A stretch of 64,000 nt of DNA. It comes from Lamellibrachia satsuma. Its lineage: Eukaryota > Annelida > Polychaeta > Sabellida > Siboglinidae. The stretch's first letter is position 1. Every line of letters starts with the position of its first letter. The stretch covers positions 31,386,758 to 31,450,757 of the forward strand of contig BSQZ01000001.1 of assembly GCA_033239005.1 (NCBI GenBank). Direction: 5' to 3'. The position numbers were made by a program, and so were the translations under genes. Positions 1-10,845 of the stretch are shown here, piece after piece. The notes below the pieces were generated by a model. That model did not search any database and was not told the origin of the DNA. It saw only the letters and a list, made by a program, of their open reading frames with translations.

Positions 1-191
1 TGGACAAATTTCATCAAAAACACCTACATCCAGCTCTTTTAATCATGTTGCAAACATGCTTATCCTCGGGAATGTCACAACCAAAAACACTAAACATCTT
101 CAAATCTGCTTCATACTGCAACATGACACTGACAAAAGTCAAACATTTCAAACGTTCCAACCTTGCTGACTGAGACAGTTACTTCTTCAAA

Positions 192-812
192 CAAGAAACA
201 TTACATTCTACTACTGAGGCGTGTGCCTGCCTCCAGAAACATTACATTCTACTACTGAGGCGTGTGCCTGCCTCCAGAAACATTACATTCTACTGAGGTG
301 TGTGCCTGCCTCCAGAAACATTACATTCTACTACTGAGGCATGTGCCTGCCTCCAGAAACACTGCATTCTACTACTGAGGCGTGTGCCTGCCTCCAGAAA
401 CACTACATTCTACTACTGAGGCGTGTGCCTGCCTCCAGAAACACTGCATTCTACTACTGAGGCGTGTGCCTGCCTCCAGAAGCACTGCATTCTACTACTG
501 AGGTGTGTGCCTGCCTCCAGAAACACTGCATTCTACTACTGAGGCGTGTGCCTGCCTCCAGAAGCACTGCATTCTACTACTGAGGCGTGTGCCTGCCTCC
601 AGAAACACTGCATTCTACTACTGAGGCGTGTGCCTGCCTCCAGAAGCACTACATTCTACTACTGAGGCGTGTGCCTGCCTCCAGAAGCACTACATTCTAC
701 TACTGAGGCGTGTGCCTGCCTCCAGAAACACTACATTCTACTACTGAGGTGTGTGCCTGCCTCCAGAATCACTCCATTCTACTACTGAGGCGTGTGCCTG
801 CCTCCAGAAACA
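192..812. repeat. 41-bp minisatellite, about 15 copies
   Basis: Tandem array with a 41-bp period. The unit carries CATTCTACTACTGAGG followed by CGTGTGCCTGCCTCCAGAA. One unit near 290 lacks three bases (one ACT), and point variants (ACTGCATT/ACTACATT/ATTACATT) alternate along the array, as expected from unequal exchange. No coding signal is seen. Confidence 0.95.
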
Positions 813-964
813 TTTGACACAACAGGAGACACAGTGACCTGTCAAATGACCACAACCTTTGGCTGACAATCCACACAGCTATTTAATGAAAGATCAGTGA
901 CACCAGTTGAATTACCTAGTATGTGACATCTGAGATGGAAAGTAGAAATCTATGTACATAAGAT

Positions 965-1135
965 AATACATAACAGACAGTCACCCATGACAACAGTCAC
1001 AATTACAGCCCTCTGTTACAACAGTCACAATGATAGTCCTATGTGACAATTGTCACGATAACAGTATTTAATGACAACAGTCACAATGACAGTCCTATGT
1101 GAGAAGTGATGGTGACAGTATTTAATGACAACTAT
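965..1135. repeat. Degenerate repeat of ACAACAGTCACAATGACAGT type
   Basis: Imperfect repeats containing ACAGTCACAATGACAGTCCT with period drifting around 40-60 bp. They resemble the regular 62-bp array that follows and look like its decayed edge. Confidence 0.6.
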
Positions 1136-1194
1136 CTTCTACGATGACAGCCGTCCGTGACATTTTAAGCAACAGTCCACATAGGACCTGATAA

Positions 1195-1603
1195 TGGTCC
1201 TATGTGACAACAGTCCTCCATGACGATGGTCTTCTGTGATGACAGCCCACCATGATGATGGTCCTCTGATGACAGTCCTCCATGACGATGGTCTTCTGTG
1301 ATGACAGCTCACCATGATGATGGTCCTCTGATGACAGTCCTCCATGACGATGGTCTTCTGTGATGACAGCTCACCATGATGATGGTCCTCTGATGACAGT
1401 CCTCCATGACGATGGTCTTCTGTGATGACAGCCCACCATGATGATGGTCCTCTGATGACAATCCTCTGTGAGGATGGTCCTCTGTGATGACAGCTCACCA
1501 TGATGATGGTCCTCTGATGACAGTCCTCCATGACGATGGTCTTCTGTGATGACAGCTCACCATGATTATGGTCCTCTGATGACAATCCTCTGTGAGGATG
1601 GTC
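1195..1603. repeat. 62-bp minisatellite, about 6.5 copies
   Basis: Period is 62 bp, measured from successive GATGACAGTCCTCCATGACG starts at 1268, 1330 and 1392. Each unit is itself built from GATGACAG / GATGATGGTCCTCT sub-motifs. A 164-residue minus-strand open frame over the array is a by-product of the repeats (His/Ser-rich) and not a gene. Confidence 0.93.
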
Positions 1604-2479
1604 TTCAGAGTCAATGGCCCTCATGACAAACATTCCTTTGTGAAGTCAGTAAAATTGGTCCTTGGTGACACTGATCAGTAGTGCCTATGGTCTCTTTGCC
1701 AGTGGTCCTGTACTCCGGTTCTGACACCTGCCACTAAATATGTCTACCCTCTTTCATTCAGGTTCCCACCCCACCCTACTGACCCGGGCACTGAGGTACA
1801 GTCACCCCTGAAAAGACACAAGTTAACCTGATATGCTATACTCCCTAAAAACCACATGATAATTGTGCAATCTGAAACAGGAAACGTGTTGATAAAGGCT
1901 GACCAAGCTGCTATTATTTAAGATCTCTGACAAACAGGAAGAGCCATCGTTTGCGGCTTACATGGGTACCTTTTATGGACGACATAATATATTATATAAG
2001 ATATGTAAAAAGCTGATGCGATGCAGTTTTTACTCGTGCACCCGATGGTCGTCTGTGCTTTATTCTGGTGGGCGTTGGTGAAAGGAAATGACACCAAATG
2101 CTGCAAGACGATTGTGAAGGCTCACTGACTGCTTCTCTAATTCACCACTTGTCTTTCTGCATTCGTTGACTTACCTGCGGCCCCGATTGGGCACATAATT
2201 GAGGGAGGGGGCGTGCAACCTGTGACATGAGGGCTTTCTCATGGTGTGACTTTATGTCTGCTCTGTGTGCATTTCCGTTTCCTCTGCCTGGGGTGGGCCC
2301 CACTTTCAGACTTGTTCTGTGTATGTTGAATGATGGGGGTGCTGCCCTTTATAGGTGGGGTGTTACTCTGTGGTAATGCGAGAGATTAATTATTGACTGC
2401 TGTGGGAGACTTGCTGACATGACATAGGTATTCATACAGCATCAGATATGTAACACTGCCAGACAGGACATTGTAACAT
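1604..2479. other. Unique sequence, no gene recognised
   Basis: Ordinary non-repetitive sequence. No convincing exon, RNA gene or mobile element is seen. Confidence 0.5.
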
Positions 2480-2567
2480 CTCATTTACTGGGTAACATTG
2501 TTACATATATGACACTAGCTCTGTAACATTGTTACAGGCATGACATTAGCAATCTAACATTGTTACA
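2480..2567. repeat. Three copies of a ~33-bp unit with TAACATTGTTAC
   Basis: TAACATTGTTACA recurs three times at about 33-bp spacing, separated by ATGACA(C/T)TAGC-like spacers. The motif is a near-palindrome. The triplet sits directly against the polypurine tract that follows. Confidence 0.8.
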
Positions 2568-2822
2568 TAGGAGAGGAGAGAGGGGAGTGGGAGAGGGTAG
2601 ATGGGAGTGGGGAGTGTGAGTGGGAGAGGGGAGAGGGCAGTGGGAGTGGGAGAGGGTAGTAGGAGAGGGGAGAGAGGAGAGGGAGAGTGGAGTGGGGAGT
2701 GGGGAGAGGGTAGTGGGAGAGGGGAGAGAGGAGTGGGAGAGGGGAGTGGGGAGTGGGAGAGGGGAGAAGGGAGAGGGTAGTGGGAGAGGGGAGACAAAAT
2801 AGGGGAGAGGGATAGGGAGGGC
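2568..2822 (+). repeat. Polypurine G/A-rich tract
   Basis: About 255 bp almost free of pyrimidines on the + strand, made of GGGAGAGGGGAGTGGGAGAG-like blocks with many GGG runs. Open frames on both strands here (Gly/Glu/Arg-rich on +, Pro/Ser/Leu-rich on -) are composition artefacts. Confidence 0.95.
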
Positions 2823-3217
2823 AGAAGGAAAGAGCTGCACATGTTGGGAGTGAGGTTCTGCCACAGTTATGGTCAGTGTAGACTTGTCTGGCTGTTGAGA
2901 CCTAACCCATTCAGAGGACACTGTCTCGAGGGGCCTGTGAGACAACGCACTGTGACAGCATGTCCCTAGTTATTGCATTCATCTCATCTGCCCCACTTCC
3001 TCCCACTCCACTACATTCAGCTGCCTGTCAAACACAATTTGGATTTTGTTTTGTATTTGTTTGCGTCTGGTCGGGCCGCAGCAAGCAGGCATAAAACTGT
3101 TAATACAGTCTGAACGTTTCTGCATGATTCTTTCCTATAAACTGCGTTCTATAATGCAATGTTTTTGATTAGATATTATTGTGTTTTTCATTATTTCCAA
3201 CAATGATCAGTATAAAT
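2823..3217. other. Unique spacer, no gene recognised
   Basis: Non-repetitive sequence between two arrays. Nothing identifiable. Confidence 0.5.
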
Positions 3218-4038
3218 GTGCAACCACCCCACCACTACAGCAACCGCCCCACCGCTATAGCAATAGCCCCACCACTACAGCAGCCGCCCCACCGCTATAG
3301 CAACAACCCCACCACTACAGCAACCACCCCACCACTACAGCAACCGCCCCACCACTACAGCAACTGCCCCACCACTACAGCAACCGCCCCACCGCTATAG
3401 CAATAGCTCCACCACTACAGCAACCGCCCCTCCGCTATAGCAACAACCCCACCACTACAGCAACCACCCCACCACTACAGCAACCGCCCCACCACTACAG
3501 CAACCGCCCCACCGCTATAGCAATAGCCCCACCACTACAGCAACCCGCCCCTCCGCTATAGCAACAACCTCACCACTGCAGCAACCACCCCACCACTACA
3601 ACAACCGCCCCACCACTACAGCAACCACACCACCACTACAGCAACCACCCCACCACTACAGCAACCGCCCCACCACTACAGCAACCACCCCACCACTACA
3701 GCAAACACCCCACCACTGCAGCAACGGCCCCACCACTACAGCAACAACCCCACCACTACAGCAACGGCCCCACCACTACAGCAACTGCCCCACCACTACA
3801 GCAACCGCCCCACCACTACAGCAACCGCACCACTACTACAGCAACGGCCCCACCACTACAACAACCGCCCCACCACTACAGCAACCACACCACCACTACA
3901 GCAACCACCCCACCACTACAGCAACTGCCCCACCACTACAGCAACCGCCCCACCACTACAGCAACCGCCCCACCACTACAGCAACAGCCCCACCACTACA
4001 GCAACGGCCCCACCACTACAGCAACCGCCCCACCACTA
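3218..4038. repeat. 20-bp minisatellite, about 41 copies
   Basis: Unit CCCCACCACTACAGCAACCG, period exactly 20 (in register with 60-base lines). Variants include CACTACAG/CGCTATAG and AACCG/AACGG/AACAA. The CGCTATAGCAATAGC variant recurs as a super-unit in the first third of the array. Confidence 0.96.
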
Positions 4039-4248
4039 TAAACACTTTAAACTTTGTGATAAAGAAATCTGAAAGAACACAAGATGCACCTAAATGCCCT
4101 GAACCCATTCAGCTCGGTGACTACAGAAGACAGATCCTACAGGAATCATATTAGAAATCTCAGATCAATAAAAACAATCTGGAGAATTGCTAGGAAAAGG
4201 AAGAGTTTGGCAGAGAGAAATCATTTCCTCTTACTTGACTTTCTACAG

Positions 4249-4330
4249 ACACACACACACACACACACGCATGTAAGCATGCATGCTCAAACATGCACGC
4301 ATGCACGCATGCATGAACGGATGCACGCAC
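4249..4330. repeat. CA microsatellite plus GCATGCAC repeats
   Basis: An (AC)n run, then alternating purine/pyrimidine GCATGCACGCATGCATG blocks. This is potential Z-DNA-forming sequence. Confidence 0.9.
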
Positions 4331-5691
4331 ACATTCTTCCACTCGCAAGTTGATCCGTGACTCCGAGGCAATATAGGAATTGAATATCTGTCTGAAATGA
4401 AAACATTTAGTCTAGTGTGAACCCCAAAAGCACTGGCGCCCTCTGGAGTTGAGTTGGTGAATCATTGGGGTTGAGTTAATCATTGGTTGTTTGTCGCTGC
4501 AGTTCATTTTTCCCTCGGGCAACTCCACACCCTGCCAAGTCGGTGTGCCAGCATGTCTAGCTTTGCTGGGGTAACAAAGTCACATGTCATTAGTGGTGTC
4601 ACCATATCATTAGTGGTATCACCATGTCATGTGTAAGAATTGATGTCAGTTACATGATGTCATCGTATTGAGAGAATGTCTGTAATTTCACCAAATTGGG
4701 TATTTCACAGATATAATGGTATCTGTAATTAAATGTATACTATATCATACAGTGTCATGTTCACAATCTCAGTATGTCCTCAAACTTGTTGACTGTCATT
4801 ATGACATCCATGACAGTGTATTGACAGCATTGTCATGGCTGTGTTGTGACACATTAAAACAGTCTTTCATTGTTTTGATTTACTGTATAGTTGATGTTCA
4901 GATACACAGGAACATGTGATTTGAATTTTTATTCTGATTTCATCACATTAGTCACAGATGTGAAGACATTGACGTGCCACTAAAGACAACTGATAACATA
5001 GCTGCCATTCATGCAAACGAAAGGGTCGATGGAAACCTATAAAAACAAGGCCGGGTTATCGGCAGGTTGCCTCACAAATGAGATGAACAGAATCATGTAC
5101 AATTTGTGCTAAAAAGCTGGTCTGACACACAGATAAGAGAGATGTCAGACAATGGTATAGAACTTGATCCTGGCTTGCCCATAGTCTTAGTCAGCTTTTG
5201 ATAAGGGTGATAAGGTGCAAAACAAGGAGCTTATGATGCCGCAGAAGAACAATACTGTATTGTGTGTCATCTACTGACATGACGAGAATGCAGGGATCAT
5301 TGGGTATGACACAGGTCGGCTATGAAATCAGTTTCTGTGTCCTGTCATCTGATATAATTTCTCTGTTGTGGGTCTTACGTTCCCCTTCTGGAGACTGTAG
5401 CTTGGGGCTCTCTGGTTGCTTTCAGTGGCAGGCAGTAAATCACTTTGATTTATTGCTCACTTCTTTTTTCGTCTACTGCAGACTGTATTCAAGCTCATGA
5501 TATAATTAAGCATTTTGGATGCATTTGATTTGTGTCTGTGTGTCTACAGTAGCAAGTTGAGGTTAAACAGTGTACTCGATTATGTGAAGGGGCTATTTAT
5601 TATGGTTCTGAAACCCTTTCATTGTAAGAAGTTACTACTGGCTATGATCAAAGACTTTTGTAGAGTGAGCAGGAAGGGGTTTTTATAGTTA
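4331..5691. other. Unique sequence, no gene recognised
   Basis: AT-rich non-repetitive DNA. A short local duplication (CATTAGTGGTGTCACCATAT, then a near copy) lies near 4590-4630. No exon with acceptable splice sites and coding character was recognised. Confidence 0.5.
4435..4448 (-). promoter_or_regulatory. CTCF-like core motif
   Basis: The minus strand reads CTCCAGAGGGCGCC, matching 13 of 14 positions of the CTCF core consensus CASYAGRKGGCRSY. This is a match by eye to the vertebrate consensus; binding in this organism is unknown. Confidence 0.22.
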
Positions 5692-5862
5692 AAATAGTAG
5701 TATAGTGGTATTTTACTTCCCTCAGCATAGACACGAGATAGAAGGGCCTTAATCCAAAAAACACAGGCAAAGTGGGGTGAACGAAATTGCCCAAGTTTTG
5801 AAACAGCAGAAGATAGACAATCCGGCGCTCTTACCACCCAAGCTACCCTGCCCCACAGTAAT
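5692..5862 (-). mobile_element. SINE family 1, copy 1 (tRNA-headed, truncated)
   Basis: On the minus strand a tRNA-like head (GGTAGCTTGGGTGGTAAGAG, a box-A-like segment) is followed by GCGCCGGATTG and then a body shared with copies at 10315-10562 and 50384-50775: CTTGGGCAATTTCGTTCACC, TTGCCTGTGT, and CTTCTATCTCGTGTCTATGC. The head resembles a real tRNA D-arm region, typical of pol III SINEs. The 3' part of the longer copy is missing. Confidence 0.75.
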
Positions 5863-6379
5863 GGATGGGGGGAAAGCCTCTACCCTCCAGGTGCCACACT
5901 GCTACCTGGGCTGGGTTTGAGGCAACAGGAAATAAAACCTTAACTGTAGCCTGCCATTAATTCATTCTGCCATATATAATGTATCCCATATTACTGTATT
6001 GATATATTGACTAAGTCTTGCTGTTTCTGTGTGTGCAGATTTCTTGGGAGATGTTGGGTCAAGCTCCAGTCAGGAATAGTGGCATTTTTCTCATCAGCAA
6101 TTTTTATATGGTAATCTTGAAATCAAGACCATTTAATTTGTATCACTTCAGTTCCTTCCTTATAAAATATTATGCACACGCACGCACGCAAGCATGCACG
6201 CACGCATGCACACATATATCAAGACTATTTCATTTGTATCACCTTAATCCCTTTTATATTGAAAATATTCCATACATATTTTCTTCTCAAATAATAATGA
6301 TATTGGGAGTTCCACCATTTCGCCACCACCTTTACAGCTTAACATTTTTGCATCTGGAATAGGACAATTTCTGCTTTCT
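5863..6379. other. Unique sequence with a short CACG microsatellite
   Basis: No gene recognised. A CACGCACGCAAGCATGCACG microsatellite lies at about 6175-6215. The rest is AT-rich unique sequence. Confidence 0.5.
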
Positions 6380-6500
6380 CGCAGAAGCGTTCAGTCACTG
6401 GCGCCATCGACCCGACGATCTTTGGTCTTTCTAACGGCAGAGTGATCGCAGAGCGATCGGCGCTTTGACATTATCAGACATTTCCTGCAGTCACCTGTCA
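6380..6500. other. CpG-rich patch, possible exon
   Basis: This 120-bp stretch is much richer in CpG than its surroundings. On + it follows a good acceptor-like CTGCTTTCTCGCAG; from 6385 a frame runs 27 codons to a TGA at 6466-6468, ending GLSNGRVIAERSAL. The minus strand also has an open frame through it. I recognise no protein family. It could be a short terminal exon, a regulatory element or chance. Confidence 0.2.
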
Positions 6501-6644
6501 GGGTGCGGTGCAGGAGGAATTCTAGGAGAAAGCAGTAATTTCTGAGTGAAGTGCATTCAAATTCACATGATGACATGCAGTGATGGGCGATGTTTTTAAG
6601 ACAGTTCAACGAGTCAGGCCAGCTTCAAAGACCTGTTTAATTTC

Positions 6645-7080
6645 AGGCCTGGCAGGTTGTATAGATTTCCTGTAGGCAATATGGATTTTGGGCATTTGGG
6701 GATGTTTATGGCTGGATTCTGTTTTTATATAAAAAAATTTAAATTGCGATAAAGTACATATTTTATGGTGTGATGATTTGCAGGATTTGGGGATGTATAT
6801 GGCCATATTCCATTAAAAAAAATATTTAAGTTGCAATAATGTGTATATTTTATTGTGTTCATCATACAAGTACACAATCAAATGGCAAATTATAACAGTC
6901 AAACCACAAGTACTTTTGATGCTAGGTGAAATCTGGTTGATTTTGCCTGATGAAGGTATATTTCATAGCCTGATCGATGGAACCAGAATGTTATAGGCTG
7001 ATTAACCAATGAAAAATGATTCATGTGGCTTTATACAGAATTTCAAGTCAAAAATACAGATTTCACCTCAAAAATGTGTT
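6645..7080 (-). mobile_element. MITE family 1, copy A (with internal duplication)
   Basis: Minus-oriented member of the family best seen at 42740-43157. Shared blocks (as read on +) include GCAATATGGATTTTGGGC, TAAAGTACATATTTTATGG and TTGATTTTGCCTGATGAAGG. A sub-block containing GATGTWTATGGC...AAATTTAAATTGCRATAA occurs twice, as in copy C at 29999. No transposase is present, so it would be non-autonomous. The segment is flanked by imperfect 27-bp direct repeats at 6614-6640 and 7107-7133. Confidence 0.7.
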
Positions 7081-7133
7081 ATGTCTGTTTCAAGGTAGTT
7101 GATGATTCAGGCCAGTTTCCGAGAACTGTTTAA

Positions 7134-7524
7134 CCCCTATATTTGCCCCTTGTCTAACCCTATACCTGGAGGGTAAAACTGGCAGATGACCCAGGAATAG
7201 TGCTATCAGCATCCCCAGGCAGCTGTGGAGGGCAGATAAGATTTTTCCCAGTGTGTTGGTTTGGGAGAGGGTGTTTGGGATAGTCTGGCAGATTAGACAG
7301 AGTGATCATATCTTTCAAGTCCTCAAAGATGGGACACAGTAGGAAGGAGGGAACCAAGCTTTTTGGGAAGATGGCATTAAGGCCACTTATAAGGCATCAA
7401 CTTTGGAAGCACAGTTTTCATATCAATACATCTACCAACAGGACACGATGAAATTAATCAGGATTATGGGTGAAAAGAGTAGACATTTCTTACTGTAGCT
7501 AATTGTTACTAGAATTGGCTTACA
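7134..7524. other. Unique sequence, no gene recognised
   Basis: Non-repetitive sequence. A 65-residue minus-strand frame over 7160-7357 has no recognisable motif. Confidence 0.45.
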
Positions 7525-7890
7525 CTCTGAAGTTAGATTAGAGTTTGGACTGAATGTGGATTATGGTTATAGACTCTGGAGTAAGGCTAGAATTTGGGTC
7601 CAGACTAGAGTTGGATGAGAGGTTTGTTCAGTTCTGGAGTAAGATTAGAGTTTGGGTCAGGACTAGAGTTGGCTGATGGTTATAGAATCTGGAGTAAGAT
7701 TAGAGTTCGGGTCACAACTTGAGTTGATTGAGAGTTAGATTCTGGAGTAAGGTAGTATTTGGATCAAGACTAGAGTTGGACGAGTGTTCGTTTTGGTCTA
7801 AGGTAGAGTTTGGGTCAAGACATTAGTTGGATGAGTGTGAAGCTGTGGGTAAAGCTGAGTTTGTGTCAAGACTATAGTTGGGTAAGTGTT
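7525..7890. repeat. Degenerate ~57-bp tandem repeat
   Basis: About six diverged copies of a unit containing TCTGGAGTAAGATTAGAGTT, TGGGTCAAGACTAGAGTTGG and ATGAG. Period varies around 57 bp. High divergence suggests an old array. Confidence 0.85.
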
Positions 7891-9375
7891 ATACACAAGA
7901 TTGGGCAGGGCTTTTAGCCTTCAGGAAATAAATCGATTGCAGACTGGGGCTGTATTTATTCATTATAGCTGCAGATGTTTTTTGCTTATATCTGAGTTCA
8001 CTTTAGCACGGAGACATGGGATAACTTCCCGGAACTGCTGTCATCACGATGTGCCCTCTTGCCCTGCCACATGGGGTAGATATCAACAGGGGTCATACGT
8101 CACTCATAACAACTCCGAGCAGTTCTAGGGTGCCTATTAATAGTTGGTTTACCCCCTTCTCCTGGGTATTCATTTCCTAGCAGTCACTGCCCAAATATGG
8201 TGCTTGGAACCAGAGCCGCCCTCTGACAAGGGTGGTAATGTCACAAGGACTTCTGTGCCTGTGCTGTATCTTGGCACCCTGAAACGGAGAAGATAAGGGA
8301 AGATATTGGGGTAGAAAGTAAATACCAGTAAAAGATATTTACTCAATGGAAGTGGGTTATCAAGTGAAGTTTTCAGAATAAGCTAAGCACTGGTTTTGGG
8401 GTCCACAGACAGCATATAGGGTTACACTGTGCAAAGTTGTGGCTGGTGTACTTCAGGACAAAATGTTGTTATTGGGGAACTGGGGGATAAAGTATTGTGA
8501 CATGGGCACGGGGGGGGGTCAATTAATAATATGTATATTTTACTTATTGTATATAAGTAGTATCATATGATTATTAGGTGTCTTTTACCATACAACAAGT
8601 TACTAATAGGGCTATTGACATGACACATGATAAATACCCTGTTTCCTCCAACCATCTGCACCTAGTGTAGTGTAGTGCCATTTCTGGTTTTTGGGCCTGT
8701 CTTTTACAGTGAACCTGCTCTTGAAATACTCACTGAGAGGGTTTGTCAAGATTACTTGTGTCCCCAATACTTATCACAGCCCACCCAAGTGACAAGTCTT
8801 GGTGACACCTGTCCTGATATGGTGGGTTGTCACTGTGCTCCCTGTCACAATAAACAGGATGTCTCTGCACCAAAATTGATGGGGCTGATAGCCTCACAAG
8901 GGCGTTGATAGGTGGCAGCATCGGCTGGGGTTCAAATTCAGCATGGCTATGAATCGTATTCAGTGTATGCACCTCAGCAACCAAACATATTTACAGTTGC
9001 TAGAAGGGTGTGGCTTCAGCAAGACTAATCAGCTGACAAATTTAATATTCTTCCTCAGGTGTTGTCGTTCACACGTTTAGCACCAAAATGATGCGAAAGG
9101 AAGTCGGGCACATTTTTATCACCGCATTATGTCAGTCGATGGCCGATTGAGAGACGTGTTTATAGCTAATCTCTCAGAGAAAATAAGGCTTCAGTTATAT
9201 TGCACGACAGGTGATCCGTGCTGATGTATTGCTGTGGGCGGTGGCAGAGCACCAATGCACTCTGCCTTTTATCAAGTATGGCTTACCTGGCTGTTATGAA
9301 ATCGTGGCTAAATGTTTCTGTCATGGGACCGGCCACTAGGTACTGTGTTAGGTTGGAAGGAATACAACACAATCC
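7891..9375. other. Mostly unique sequence with one exon/CNE-like block
   Basis: No gene confidently recognised. A run of nine G lies near 8512. The block at about 9050-9290 is CpG-enriched and of high complexity. After CTTCCTCAG (ending 9058) a frame stays open for 30 codons to a TGA at 9148-9150. Either an undetected exon or conserved regulatory DNA is possible, or neither. Confidence 0.35.
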
Positions 9376-9800
9376 CTAACCTCCCAACCAACAACATTCC
9401 AACCAACAACCTCCCAACCAACAGCTCCCCAACCAACAATCTTCCAACCAACATCTCCCCATCAACCAACCTCCCAACCAACAACCTCCCAACCAACAAC
9501 CTCCCAACCAACAACCTCCCAACCAACAGCTCCCCAACCAACAACCTTCCAACCAACAACCTTCCAACCAACAACCTCCCAACCAACAACCTCCCAACCA
9601 ACAACCTCCCAACCAACAGCTTCCCAACCAACAACCTTCCAACCAACAACTCCCCAACAACCCCCCCAACAAACAACCTCCCAACCAACAACTCCCCAAC
9701 CACCTCCACACAACCGCAACCAACAAACCCGCAACCAACAACCCCCCAGCCAACAATTCCCCAACCTACAACCCCCAACCAACACCCCCAACCAACATCC
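9376..9800. repeat. 15-bp minisatellite (CTCCCAACCAACAAC), about 28 copies
   Basis: Period is 15 bp, a multiple of three, so several frames on both strands stay open: + reads LPTNN repeats inside a 227-residue frame (9312-9995); - reads VGRLL or CWLGG repeats. The array degenerates at its right end into CAACCCCC-rich sequence. The frames are repeat artefacts. Confidence 0.95.
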
Positions 9801-10314
9801 TTTTTTGTCATGATAATTCACAGGGTATTGCCCTATATGGGTGGATATTGCCCAGGGTTGTTGACCCTAGACTGTGCCTGCTTGCTCTGTTACTTGATCA
9901 CTTCCACATTTCAGAATGCAGACATTGTTCAACTACAATGTTTTGTGACATGTTTAGTCAGCACATTCTTTGCCAACTATTTGTGGCGAGACTGAAATGA
10001 GGAATTGCTACCCAGGGAGAGACAGTTAAGATGTCTGCACCACTACAGTGGTTTCAGTTTACAGCCACTCTGTGTGATCCAGACAGACACGTCTCCTGAA
10101 GATTGAGACATCCAGGAGCTGATCTGTGACAGACACTATGTCAAATTTTATATGGAATTTTGGTGTTGTTTTTGCAAGAGGCCCTGAAGTCACACGTTGC
10201 CATTATGGGTGGTCTTCTAGAAACATTTTGAGTTGACGTTATTTAGTTTTGTGTTGTGTTGCGGATAGTTAGGAAACTGTGGTTGTATGAACTCAGGATG
10301 ATTTACGACAGGTT
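9801..10314. other. Unique sequence, no gene recognised
   Basis: Non-repetitive sequence between the 15-bp array and a SINE copy. Nothing identified. Confidence 0.5.
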
Positions 10315-10562
10315 TATTTCAGAGTTTCCGACAACTTACACATTCACCCTCTGTATGGGATCTATTACTCCCCTGGCATAGACGCCAGGTAGAAGGGACC
10401 AACAGTTTTTATTGTCTGTTCTGAAAGACACAGGCAATGCAGGGTGAACAAAATTGCCCAAGTTTCAAAACAGTAGCAGGTATACTCCAACACTGGTCTT
10501 CTCAATTTACCCAATAACCCTAACCCTACTACCCTAGTTCTAACTGCTAAGCTGCCATGACC
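10315..10562 (-). mobile_element. SINE family 1, copy 2
   Basis: The minus strand shows GGCAGCTTAGCAGTTAGAAC (head region), then CTTGGGCAATTTTGTTCACC, TGCCTGTGTCTTTCAGAACA, TTGGTCCCTTCTACCTGGCG and TCTATGCCAGGG. The 3' part, GATCCCATACAGAGGGTGAA, matches the corresponding part of the + copy at 50384. The head is diverged or rearranged relative to copies 1 and 3. Confidence 0.75.
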
Positions 10563-10664
10563 CACACATTATAATTTACATTGAAACTTATATGCAGCAG
10601 ACAACTGTAGAGCTAAAAATATGGGCCAGTGATGCACATATGTTAAGTTTCAGAAATACTAATG

Positions 10665-10845
10665 CAGGAGATTTATACGTAAATTAGAGGGGCTCGGGAT
10701 ATTAGAGAATTGTATGTAAATTGGAGGGGCTTGGGATATTGGAAAATTATATACGTAAATTGGAGTAGCTTGGGATATCGGAGAATTGTACGTAAATTGG
10801 AGGGTCTCAGGGTATCAGAGAATTGCATGTAAATAAGAGTATTTC
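10665..10845. repeat. ~40-bp tandem repeat, four diverged copies
   Basis: Repeated GTAAATTGGAGGGGCTTGGG followed by ATATTGGAGAATTGTATAC-like sequence, four to five times between 10665 and 10845. Confidence 0.85.

Noticed and set aside
192..812. Possible CRISPR array
   Set aside because: Copies are contiguous with no unique spacers, and the setting is eukaryotic; it is a minisatellite. The same applies to all other arrays here.
9312..9995. 227-residue + frame with LPTNN repeats
   Set aside because: 15-bp array artefact; three minus-strand frames are open over the same bases.
10505..10535. Telomere-like CCCTAACCCTACTACCC
   Set aside because: Only one or two units, and it lies inside a SINE copy.
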